From contig SKIG01000151.1 in the NCBI GenBank assembly GCA_007116535.1, forward strand, positions 1 to 6,286: 6,286 nucleotides of DNA, given 5' to 3'. Shown here in pieces: positions 1-6,286 of the stretch. Both the position numbers and the translations under genes were made by a program. This DNA is from Psychroflexus sp. (GTDB taxonomy: Bacteria; Bacteroidota; Bacteroidia; Flavobacteriales; Flavobacteriaceae). A model generated the notes under the pieces. That model saw only the letters and a list, made by a program, of their open reading frames with translations, did not search any database and was not told where the DNA came from. The first letter of the stretch is position 1; each line of letters opens with the position of its first letter.

Positions 1-111
1 ATTCGAGATATTGAAAGTTCTACTGTAACTAGCGAGTTTGGTGGAAAATTCAAAGAAGCTAGTGTTCGAAAAGAATTTTTAGACTATATAAAGTTAGATA
101 CTAAGTTTTAA
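1..111 (+). CDS. folE: GTP cyclohydrolase I, C-terminal end (partial)
   Basis: Frame 1 is open from the left edge to a TAA at 109-111 and gives 36 residues, beginning [17 protein letters not shown] and ending YIKLDTKF. I recognise this as the C-terminus of bacterial GTP cyclohydrolase I, where a 'RG(I/V)xxxxSxTVTSxxxGxF' strand is followed by a short helix containing 'R.EFL.YI'. The enzyme converts GTP to dihydroneopterin triphosphate, the first step of folate/tetrahydropterin synthesis, as a cytosolic homodecamer. The zinc and catalytic residues lie upstream of the window and cannot be checked. Finding it 10 bases before cysS fits an arrangement I recall from flavobacteria. The call rests on a short tail, so it is good but not certain. 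Confidence 0.77.
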   Translation: MRDIESSTVTSEFGGKFKEASVRKEFLDYIKLDTKF

Positions 112-121
112 CGTATATCTT

Positions 122-1609
122 ATGCCACTATACGACCAACAACCACTTTACATCTACAATTCTTTATCTGCGAAAAAAGAACTTTTTAAGTCTGTTGCAC
201 CAGGTTTAGTAGGAATGTATGTATGCGGACCGACCGTTTACAATAAAGTTCATTTAGGAAACTGTAGAACTTTCATTTCATTTGACCTTGTGTTTCGGTA
301 TTTACAACACCTTGGTTATAAAGTTCGTTATGTAAGGAATATAACAGATGCAGGGCATTTAGAAAATGATGCAGAAGAGGGTGAGGATCGAATAGCTAAA
401 AAAGCGCGTCTTGAAGAGTTAGAACCAATGGAAATTGTTCAAAAATACACGGTCAATTTTCATGATATTTTGCGTGAGTTTAATAACCATCCACCAAGCA
501 TTGAGCCAACAGCCACAGGGCACATTGTTGAACAAATTGAAATTATAAAAAACATAATTGAAAAAGGCTTAGCATACGAATCGAATGGAAGTGTTTATTT
601 CGATGTAATGAAATACAACGAAAGTGAACACTACGGCATTTTAAGTGGTAGGAAAATAGAAGATTTGATCGCCAACACACGCGAACTTTCAGGTCAATCT
701 GAAAAGAAAAATCCACAAGATTTTGCACTTTGGAAGAAAGCCGAACCACAACACATTATGCGTTGGCCTTCTCCTTGGGGAGTTGGTTTTCCGGGTTGGC
801 ATTTGGAGTGTACTGCTATGAGTACCAAATATTTAGGTGATAATTTCGATATTCATGGAGGTGGGATGGATTTAAAATTTCCTCACCATGAATGTGAGAT
901 TGCTCAAGGAGTTGCAACTACAGGAAAAGAGCCTGTAAATTATTGGATGCATGCTAACATGCTTACGTTGAATGGTAAGAAAATGGCCAAAAGCACAGGA
1001 AATAACATCTTACCTGAGGAAATTTTTACAGGAAATAGCCCTCACCTTTCAAAAGCCTACGCACCTTCGGTAGCTCGTTTCTTTATGTTGCAAGCGCACT
1101 ACAGAAGCATCTTAGATTTTTCTGACGAAGCCCTTCAAGCAGCTGAAAAAGGTTTTGATCGATTAATGGAGGCCATTGAAGCTTTAGATAAACTACCCAC
1201 AAATGCAACTTCAGATTTCCAAGTTTCTGAGTGGAAACAGAAGTGCTATGATGCAATGAATGATGATTTTAATTCGCCCATTTTAATTGCTCAATTGTTT
1301 GAGGCGGTAAAACACATCAACGCAATAAAGTCGGGCAAAGAACAAATTACCCTTGAAGATAAACAAGAATTAATTGATTCAATTAATGCATTTACTTTTG
1401 ACGTTTTAGGTTTAAAAACTAAAACACAAACTAAGGCTAACAATGGAGACGAAAAAACACCTTCACTTGTCAATATGTTGATTAATCTTCGAGCTGAAGC
1501 AAGAGCGAATAAAGATTTTGCAACAAGCGATAAAATAAGAAATCAACTCATGGAAATGGGAGTTGAACTGAAGGATGGTCCCGATGGAACTAGTTTTGTA
1601 ATCAAGTAA
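122..1609 (+). CDS. cysS: cysteinyl-tRNA synthetase
   Basis: This 495-residue protein is a full-length class I aminoacyl-tRNA synthetase that charges tRNA-Cys with cysteine in the cytosol. The HIGH-type ATP motif is HLGN at residues 44-47 and the KMSKS loop is KMAKS at 287-291. The expected zinc ligands are present: C35 in 'CGPTVY', C230 in 'HLECT', and H255 and E259 in 'FPHHECE'. The Rossmann catalytic core spans about residues 25-300, followed by the helical anticodon-binding DALR-type domain (about 360-480) and a short C-terminal piece ending '[11 protein letters not shown]'. The variant HLGN and the extra Cys at 258 in the zinc loop are, as I recall, usual in Bacteroidota. The ATG at 122 gives the normal family N-terminus and lies 10 bases after the folE stop, so the two genes are probably cotranscribed. 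The gene looks intact, with no key residue missing. Confidence 0.98.
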   Translation: MPLYDQQPLYIYNSLSAKKELFKSVAPGLVGMYVCGPTVYNKVHLGNCRTFISFDLVFRYLQHLGYKVRYVRNITDAGHLENDAEEGEDRIAKKARLEELEPMEIVQKYTVNFHDILREFNNHPPSIEPTATGHIVEQIEIIKNIIEKGLAYESNGSVYFDVMKYNESEHYGILSGRKIEDLIANTRELSGQSEKKNPQDFALWKKAEPQHIMRWPSPWGVGFPGWHLECTAMSTKYLGDNFDIHGGGMDLKFPHHECEIAQGVATTGKEPVNYWMHANMLTLNGKKMAKSTGNNILPEEIFTGNSPHLSKAYAPSVARFFMLQAHYRSILDFSDEALQAAEKGFDRLMEAIEALDKLPTNATSDFQVSEWKQKCYDAMNDDFNSPILIAQLFEAVKHINAIKSGKEQITLEDKQELIDSINAFTFDVLGLKTKTQTKANNGDEKTPSLVNMLINLRAEARANKDFATSDKIRNQLMEMGVELKDGPDGTSFVIK

Positions 1610-1610
1610 T

Positions 1611-1865
1611 ATGAACTTAAAAAAAATAGCGATAGCTCCGATGATTGTAATCATCCAGTTTTATCGCTATTTTATTTCTCCCTTAACGCCTGCTGCTTGT
1701 CGTTTTGAGCCTACTTGTTCTAGTTATTTTCTTCAAGCTTTGCGTGTTCATGGACTTTTCAAAGGAACCTATTTAGGAATTAGACGAATTCTTCGCTGCC
1801 ATCCTTGGGGAGGTTCAGGTTATGACCCTGTGCCGGAAAGTAATGAAAACAAAAAGTGTTGTTAG
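1611..1865 (+). CDS. yidD: membrane protein insertion efficiency factor YidD
   Basis: This 84-residue protein belongs to the YidD family (PF01809, formerly DUF37). The family is a small membrane-associated factor that helps YidC insert proteins into the inner membrane. The family signature is complete: '[10 protein letters not shown]' at residues 30-39, a central helical segment with '[12 protein letters not shown]' (52-63), and '[12 protein letters not shown]' at 64-75. The N-terminal 25 residues form a hydrophobic/basic helix typical of the membrane-anchoring part. The tail ends in KKCC, adding a Cys pair beyond the conserved cysteines C30, C36 and C63. The ATG at 1611 follows the cysS stop by one base (TAATATG), which suggests cotranscription and translational coupling. 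In many bacteria yidD sits near rnpA/yidC; here it rides with cysS, which I also recall from other flavobacteria. Confidence 0.96.
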   Translation: MNLKKIAIAPMIVIIQFYRYFISPLTPAACRFEPTCSSYFLQALRVHGLFKGTYLGIRRILRCHPWGGSGYDPVPESNENKKCC

Positions 1866-1942
1866 TTAGCCTCTCTGTCAATAGAATTTCTTAAAAAGGG
1901 ATTTCTCACTCTATTATAATAAACTTCAACACTAAAAAATCG

Positions 1943-1950
1943 TACTTTTG
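1943..1950 (+). promoter_or_regulatory. Bacteroidota -7 promoter box (TACTTTTG) for the OstA-like gene
   Basis: TACTTTTG matches the Bacteroidota -7 consensus TAnnTTTG at every fixed position and lies in the 101-base gap between yidD and the OstA-like gene. No clear -33 TTG is seen at the expected distance upstream (about 1917-1923 reads AT-rich), but that element is often weak. Sixteen bases separate the box from the TTG start at 1967, so the predicted transcript would carry only about 10-12 bases of leader. This predicts a new transcription unit beginning after yidD. No convincing hairpin terminator was seen in the same gap. Confidence 0.5.
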
Positions 1951-1966
1951 TCCAAAATTTTTTCGA

Positions 1967-3976
1967 TTGAGAAAAGTCTTCTATATATTAAGTGTTTTTT
2001 GTTTTATTTCTGTTCAAGCTCAAGAAAAACAAAAAATAGATTACAAAAGTGATCGAACGAGCATGGATCAAGCCAAGTATCCTGATGCTACAATTTTCAC
2101 AAGTGTAGAAAACCAAGTCTACTTTGTGCATGAAGGTATAGAGGTTTGGTGTGATCAAGCTATTTTTTATCAAAAAGACGATTTCTTTCGTGCTTTCGGA
2201 AACGTAAAAATGGTTCAAGGAGATACAATCACCTTGACAAGTAAATACGCCGAATATAACGGAAACACGCAATTTGCCTTCGCTTCACAAGACGTAGTTT
2301 TAGTTTCTCCTTCCAATACCTTGGTAACTGATACTTTGTTTTTCAATCGCATCAAACAAGAATCTTACTACAGAAGCGGCGGAACTGTGAGAGATTCAAC
2401 TAGTACAATTGTAAGTAAAATTGGAAGATACTACATGGAAGAAGACAAGTACGCTTTCCGAAAAAATGTAGTAGTAACAAGTGAAGAATCTGTTATCAAT
2501 ACTGAAATTTTAGACTTTTACACAGAAACAGGACATGCCTATTTATATGGTCCCTCTACCATTACGAGTGACGGTTCAATGGTATATTGTGAGCGAGGTT
2601 TTTACAATACACAAATAGACGAAGGACATTTTCAAGAAAACGCTCGAGTAGATTACGATCAGCGGATACTTTATGGCGATAGTATTTTCTTTAGGCAATC
2701 TGATAATTTTGCTTCTGCGACCAACAATATAACTATCTTAGATACGCTCAATCAATCCATTGTAAAAGGGCATTATGCAGAAATGTTTAAGGATAAAGAC
2801 TCCTTGTTTATTACCCGAAATCCTATAGCTTCTTCACTTCAAGACAAAGATTCGGTTCATATAGCAAGCGATATTATTCTCGTTACAGGGAAACCCGAAG
2901 ATAGGATTATGCGTGCTTTCTATGATGCCCGAATTTTTAAAGAAGGACTTAGCGGAAAAGCAGATTCGATTTGGAGTAGCGAGAAATTAGGTTTGACTAA
3001 ACTAATCACAAATCCAATTTTATGGGCCGAAGAGAGTCAGATTACAGGAGATACCATTCATTTGATAAGTGATTTAGAAACCAATAAACTTGATACGCTC
3101 AAGGTTTTTTACGATTCTTTCATGATTATGCAAGATAGTATCGAAGGCTTCAATCAGGTGAAAGGAAAAGAAATGTATGCTTTGTTCGATGAAAACAATA
3201 GCATTTATGAAGTGAATTTCACCAAAAATACTGAGACAATTTATTATGTAAGAGAAGACGATGGCGAATTGATAGGTATAGATAAAGCGCTTTCATCTTC
3301 AATCAAAATCTTACTTTCTAACAATGAAATTGATGAGGTCTATTACTACACTTCGGTTGATAGTAAATTATATCCTGAGGACGAATTCCCTCCAAATGCT
3401 CGTAAGTTAAAGGGGTTTAATTGGCGAGGAGATGAAACTATTCGCTCTAAGGAAGACCTTTTGATAGATAGAAAGGAATTTGATTTGACGCGAATTCAAG
3501 GTTTTAAAGATAGACCCAAAGAGAAAAGCTTTTTTGATGGTATAGAAACAAGTGAAGATATTTTGCACCAAGCTTCTAAACTAACTACCGATGGGGTAGA
3601 ATTGAATCCTGTTGAATCGGTATTGCCAAATATCAACCTTCCGAATATTATTGAAGGATTAGACGACTTAGAAGAAGTGTTGCAAAATCTAAAAGCCAAG
3701 GATTCTTTAATTGAAACAGGAGAAATTGAAAAGGCTTTAGGTGAATTAAGAGCTACAGATTCAATACCTACTAAAGAAAAAAATAAGTTAGAAATTATTG
3801 AAGAGGAAGTTTCCAAAGAAGTTGAGTCAGTTGAAGATAAATCAGAAGAATTAATAGAAGAAGATACTGATGAAGAAAAATCTTCAAAGGAAGAGGATAG
3901 TCAACAAAAAGAAACATCTTCGAAAGAAGAAACAAACGAAACAACACAAAAAACAACTAAATCAGCTAGCAAGTAA
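1967..3976 (+). CDS. OstA/LptA-like exported protein, probable LPS-transport role
   Basis: This is a 669-residue protein with a Sec signal peptide: MRK, a hydrophobic stretch at residues 4-16, then VQA|QE with likely cleavage after A18. The body is made of repeated beta-strand units of the OstA/LptA/LptD-N type. One block lies at about residues 40-145 ('GDTITLTSKYAEYNGN', 'TLVTDTLFF'), a second at about 160-245 and a third at about 330-400. The third contains 'ILWAEESQITGDTI' at 351-364, a string I associate with Bacteroidota OstA-like proteins. Family proteins bridge the periplasm and pass lipopolysaccharide from the inner to the outer membrane; a role here is inferred by family only. Residues from about 605 to 669 are an acidic, E/K/S/T-rich, probably disordered tail. 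The start is TTG: no ATG lies between it and the upstream in-frame stop at 1892, and the next ATG (residue 33) would remove the signal peptide. Confidence 0.88.
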   Translation: MRKVFYILSVFCFISVQAQEKQKIDYKSDRTSMDQAKYPDATIFTSVENQVYFVHEGIEVWCDQAIFYQKDDFFRAFGNVKMVQGDTITLTSKYAEYNGNTQFAFASQDVVLVSPSNTLVTDTLFFNRIKQESYYRSGGTVRDSTSTIVSKIGRYYMEEDKYAFRKNVVVTSEESVINTEILDFYTETGHAYLYGPSTITSDGSMVYCERGFYNTQIDEGHFQENARVDYDQRILYGDSIFFRQSDNFASATNNITILDTLNQSIVKGHYAEMFKDKDSLFITRNPIASSLQDKDSVHIASDIILVTGKPEDRIMRAFYDARIFKEGLSGKADSIWSSEKLGLTKLITNPILWAEESQITGDTIHLISDLETNKLDTLKVFYDSFMIMQDSIEGFNQVKGKEMYALFDENNSIYEVNFTKNTETIYYVREDDGELIGIDKALSSSIKILLSNNEIDEVYYYTSVDSKLYPEDEFPPNARKLKGFNWRGDETIRSKEDLLIDRKEFDLTRIQGFKDRPKEKSFFDGIETSEDILHQASKLTTDGVELNPVESVLPNINLPNIIEGLDDLEEVLQNLKAKDSLIETGEIEKALGELRATDSIPTKEKNKLEIIEEEVSKEVESVEDKSEELIEEDTDEEKSSKEEDSQQKETSSKEETNETTQKTTKSASK

Positions 3977-3995
3977 AATAAAAAATCAAGTAAAA

Positions 3996-4003
3996 AGGGG
4001 AAG
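3996..4003 (+). promoter_or_regulatory. Shine-Dalgarno-like purine tract deciding the aminotransferase start
   Basis: The tract AGGGGAAG sits 7 bases before the ATG at 4011, inside the 34-base gap after the OstA-like stop. Bacteroidota genes often lack a Shine-Dalgarno sequence, so a G-rich tract at this spacing is noticeable. It supports 4011 rather than the upstream in-frame ATG at 3870 as the true start. The surrounding sequence is purine-rich anyway, so the match may be partly chance. Confidence 0.4.
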
Positions 4004-4010
4004 AAGTAGA

Positions 4011-5201
4011 ATGAAGAATGATTTTTTGACATACCAAGCACAAACTACTCCATATCCGCTTGCTTTAGAAGTTGGCTATGCAAAAGGCAGTTACATTTAC
4101 ACAACCGACGGTAAGAAGCATCTTGATTTTGTAGCGGGGGTTTCCGCATGCACATTAGGACATTCGCATCCTAAGATTATAAAAGCCATTCAACAGCAAG
4201 TAGAAAAATATATGCATGTGATGGTTTATGGTGAATACATACAATCGCCTGCAGTCGAATTCACCAAACTTTTAGCTTCTCAGCTTCCCGATTCATTACA
4301 AAAAACCTATTTAGTCAATAGCGGAACAGAAGCCATTGACGGAGCGATGAAATTAGCACGAAGAGCAACAGGTCGTTCCCAAATAATCGCTGCAAAAAAC
4401 GCGTATCACGGAAATTCTTATGGTGCATTGAGTTTAATGGATTACGAAGAACGCATTGCGCCGTTTCGTCCTATGGTTGGAGATATTACCCATATTCAAT
4501 TCAATGAAGAAACTTGCCTTTCATTAATTACAGAAAAAACAGCAGGAGTTGTCTTAGAAACAATTCAGGGTGGAGCGGGCTTTATTATTCCTGAAAATAA
4601 CTACCTTCAAAAAGTAAAAAAACGATGCGAAGAAGTTGGAGCCTTACTCATTCTTGATGAAATTCAACCAGGCTTTGGACGTACAGGTAAATTATTTGGC
4701 TTTCAACACTTTGGTATCACTCCCGACATTTTGGTCATTGGCAAAGGAATGGCAGCAGGTTTGCCGGTAGGCGCATTTGTTACCTCAGCAAAGTTAATGG
4801 ATTTACTTTCCGACAATCCTAAACTAGGTCATATTACAACCTTTGGCGGAAATCCTGTAATAGCAAGTGCCTCTTTGGCATGTTTGCAAGAGCTTATAAC
4901 TACTGATTTAATTGCTCAAACTTTAGAAAAAGAGCAACTTTTTAGAACTCTTTTAGGTCAACATAAGTTAGTCAAAGAAATTAGAGGCATGGGATTAATG
5001 CTAGCTGTAATGCTTGAAAATGAGGAGTTTGTCAATCAAGTTGTTCTAAAAGCCAAAGACAGAGGACTTATTTTATTTTGGTTGCTTTACGAGAAAAAAG
5101 CCATTCGCATTTCACCTCCATTAACTATTTCTGAACAAGAAATTAAAGAAGGTTGTGGCATCATTATTGACCTATTAGATGAAATAGAAGCAAACTGTTG
5201 A
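4011..5201 (+). CDS. class III PLP-dependent aminotransferase, substrate unknown
   Basis: The 396-residue product is a fold-type I, class III (ornithine/GABA/acetylornithine-type) aminotransferase. Visible landmarks are the N-terminal 'G.Y.YTTDGKKHLDFVAG' strand (26-44), the phosphate-binding 'NSGTEA' (103-108), the ring-stacking 'YHG' (132-134), the PLP-pyridine aspartate D216 in 'DEIQPGFGRTG' with Q219, the Schiff-base lysine K245 in 'GKGMAAGLPVGA', and 'TTFGGNP' (276-282). R366 in 'RISPPL' is the likely carboxylate-binding arginine. The usual 'EPxQGEGG' loop reads 'ETIQGGAGF' (183-191), so the substrate need not be ornithine or GABA. Such proteins are often labelled aspartate aminotransferase family. 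ATG 4011 was chosen because the protein then begins in the usual family way; the in-frame ATG at 3870 would add 47 Lys/Arg/Gln-rich residues overlapping the preceding gene. The gene is probably cotranscribed with the OstA-like gene. Confidence 0.93.
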   Translation: MKNDFLTYQAQTTPYPLALEVGYAKGSYIYTTDGKKHLDFVAGVSACTLGHSHPKIIKAIQQQVEKYMHVMVYGEYIQSPAVEFTKLLASQLPDSLQKTYLVNSGTEAIDGAMKLARRATGRSQIIAAKNAYHGNSYGALSLMDYEERIAPFRPMVGDITHIQFNEETCLSLITEKTAGVVLETIQGGAGFIIPENNYLQKVKKRCEEVGALLILDEIQPGFGRTGKLFGFQHFGITPDILVIGKGMAAGLPVGAFVTSAKLMDLLSDNPKLGHITTFGGNPVIASASLACLQELITTDLIAQTLEKEQLFRTLLGQHKLVKEIRGMGLMLAVMLENEEFVNQVVLKAKDRGLILFWLLYEKKAIRISPPLTISEQEIKEGCGIIIDLLDEIEANC

Positions 5202-5254
5202 TTAAATTGTTGATAAACTTTCAGAAAAAGGCTTTTTATTTCAAAAAACACCTT

Positions 5255-5262
5255 TACATTTA
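5255..5262 (+). promoter_or_regulatory. Candidate weak -7 box (TACATTTA) before the TPR gene
   Basis: TACATTTA matches TAnnTTTG except for the last base. It lies in the 78-base gap between the aminotransferase stop (5201) and the TPR start (5280), inside a TTTACA direct repeat (5253-5264). Seventeen bases separate it from the ATG, almost the same as the 16 seen for the better box before the OstA-like gene. There is no TTG at the expected -33 distance; two TTG triplets at 5207-5212 are too far away. Readthrough from the aminotransferase is an equally good alternative. Confidence 0.3.
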
Positions 5263-5279
5263 CATTAAATGCACAAACT

Positions 5280-6286
5280 ATGAACTTCGATAATAATGAA
5301 TTTGACTATCCTATTCAACGTTTTGAGCAAATGATAAGCTCCAATGAAGTCGTTTTTTTCGATGCTTCGGAGTTTGAAAACATCATCACTTACTACATGG
5401 ATACGGGGCGTATTGGTCTAGCCAAGAGGGCTTTAATCTACGGATTGGAGCAACATCCTGATGCTATAAATTTACGTATTCTACAAGCGGACATTTTTAT
5501 TTTTGAAGATAAACTAAAAGAAGCGGAAGTTCTTTTAGCCGAAATTTTAGAGATGGAACCTCGCAATGAGGAGCTATATATTTTGATGGCGAATGTGCTT
5601 TCGAAGAAGAATAAAGTTGAAGAAGCAATACAATGTTTGCTAAAAGCTTTATCGATGACAGAAGACAAAGAAGATGTACACCATCTAATAGGAATGGAAT
5701 ACATGAATATAGAAAGCTATAATTTAGCCATCGAACATTTAATCAAAAGTATTTCTGATGAATTTCCTGAAGATGCAGCAGCGATTGTAAATATTGTTTT
5801 TTGCTATGAACAGGAAAACAGAATAGACGAGGCCAAGGCTTTTTTGAATAATTACTTAGACAAAAAGCCGTATTGTGAAATTGCTTGGCATCAGCTCGGT
5901 GTGTTGTATACCAATGAAGGGAATCTTCAAGAAGCCTTGAATGCTTTTGATTATGCAATTATCTCTGATGAAAACTTTGTAGGTGCAATTATCGAAAAAG
6001 CAAAAATTCATGAACAACTAGGACAATTTCCTGAAGCTATACGTTTGTACCAACAGAGCTTGAGACTAGAAGATCCAACAGCCTTTGCGTACTATAAAAT
6101 TGCTGTCTGCTATTTATGTATGGAAGAGCCTCATTTAGCAGTCAAAAGCTTACATAAATCTGTCTTGGAAGATCCGCAAATGGTAAAGTCTTGGATTTTA
6201 CTAATGGATGTAAGTCTATTAGATAAAGACTTGAGTAAGGCTTATCGCTATGCAACCAAAGCTTTGAACATAGATCCCTACAATCG
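5280..6286 (+). CDS. tetratricopeptide-repeat protein (partial, runs off right edge)
   Basis: An ATG at 5280 opens a frame that stays open to the end of the window: 335 complete codons plus two bases. The protein begins MNFDNNEFDYPIQRFEQMI, has no signal peptide or membrane segment, and is therefore probably cytosolic. From about residue 30 it is built of some nine helical 34-residue TPR units, clearest at 199-232 ('AWHQLGVLYTNEGNLQEALNAF'), 233-266 ('AIIEKAKIHEQLGQFPEAI') and 302-335 ('KAYRYATKALNIDP'). TPR arrays are protein-binding scaffolds; no partner or process can be named from the sequence. I recall similar proteins of roughly 450-470 residues in flavobacteria, often near this aminotransferase, so about a quarter is probably missing. 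The ATG overlaps the stop of a five-codon upstream ORF (5269-5283). Confidence 0.92.
   Translation, partial: MNFDNNEFDYPIQRFEQMISSNEVVFFDASEFENIITYYMDTGRIGLAKRALIYGLEQHPDAINLRILQADIFIFEDKLKEAEVLLAEILEMEPRNEELYILMANVLSKKNKVEEAIQCLLKALSMTEDKEDVHHLIGMEYMNIESYNLAIEHLIKSISDEFPEDAAAIVNIVFCYEQENRIDEAKAFLNNYLDKKPYCEIAWHQLGVLYTNEGNLQEALNAFDYAIISDENFVGAIIEKAKIHEQLGQFPEAIRLYQQSLRLEDPTAFAYYKIAVCYLCMEEPHLAVKSLHKSVLEDPQMVKSWILLMDVSLLDKDLSKAYRYATKALNIDPYN

Noticed and set aside
112..121. Separate promoter for cysS
   Set aside because: Only 10 bases separate the folE stop from the cysS ATG, and I saw no TAnnTTTG box close upstream; cotranscription is simpler.
543..749. Minus-strand ORFs inside cysS, the OstA-like gene and the TPR gene
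   Set aside because: All lie within strong plus-strand genes, are short, and have no recognisable domain or start context; they are shadows of the real coding frames.
3777..3783. A-run of seven as a programmed frameshift site joining the OstA-like and aminotransferase genes
   Set aside because: A -1 slip here does not enter the aminotransferase frame, which needs +1, and that frame has a stop at 3855-3857 downstream of the run.
3779..3976. Tandem nucleotide repeat or CRISPR-like array in the purine-rich tail region
   Set aside because: The GAAGAA-like words recur irregularly without a fixed unit or spacers and follow from Glu/Lys-rich coding.
3870..4010. ATG at 3870 as the start of the aminotransferase (443 residues)
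   Set aside because: It would add 47 low-complexity basic residues unlike any class III aminotransferase N-terminus and overlap the OstA-like gene by 107 bases. The ATG at 4011 has a purine-rich ribosome-binding-like tract and gives the normal family start.
5221..5255. Hairpin terminator after the aminotransferase (AAAAAGGCTTTTT, 5225-5237)
   Set aside because: The stem is only A-T pairs around a three-base loop and is too weak to call an intrinsic terminator.

Overview
The window is a stretch of an A+T-rich bacterial chromosome that looks like a member of the Bacteroidota, most likely class Flavobacteriia (possibly the Crocinitomicaceae/Cryomorphaceae side; this finer placement is a guess). 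Three things point there: the Bacteroidota-type cysteinyl-tRNA synthetase (HLGN signature, 'FPHHECE' zinc site), a multi-repeat OstA-like protein followed by a class III aminotransferase and a soluble TPR protein of a type familiar from flavobacteria, and a TAnnTTTG-type promoter box. All genes lie on the + strand and are tightly packed. There are no tRNAs, rRNAs, mobile elements, CRISPR arrays or long unexplained gaps.

Layout. Positions 1-111 hold the end of a gene recognised as folE (GTP cyclohydrolase I). After 10 bases comes cysS (122-1609), and after a single base yidD (1611-1865). These three are probably one transcript of housekeeping genes. A 101-base gap (1866-1966) carries a good Bacteroidota promoter box just before a TTG-started gene for an exported OstA/LptA-like protein (1967-3976) with a long acidic tail. 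It is followed 34 bases later by a class III PLP-dependent aminotransferase, whose real start is at 4011, not at the upstream ATG at 3870. A 78-base gap with a weaker promoter-like box leads to a TPR-repeat protein (5280 onward) that runs off the right edge.

Functionally the window mixes cofactor synthesis (FolE), translation (CysS), membrane-protein insertion (YidD) and outer-membrane/LPS biogenesis (OstA-like). The aminotransferase and TPR protein have no assignable substrate or partner. Nothing here looks like a new defence, mobile or biosynthetic system. The points worth a second look are the near-leaderless TTG start of the OstA-like gene, its acidic tail whose +1 frame is open into the aminotransferase frame, the unusual active-site loop of the aminotransferase, and a five-codon ORF overlapping the TPR start.
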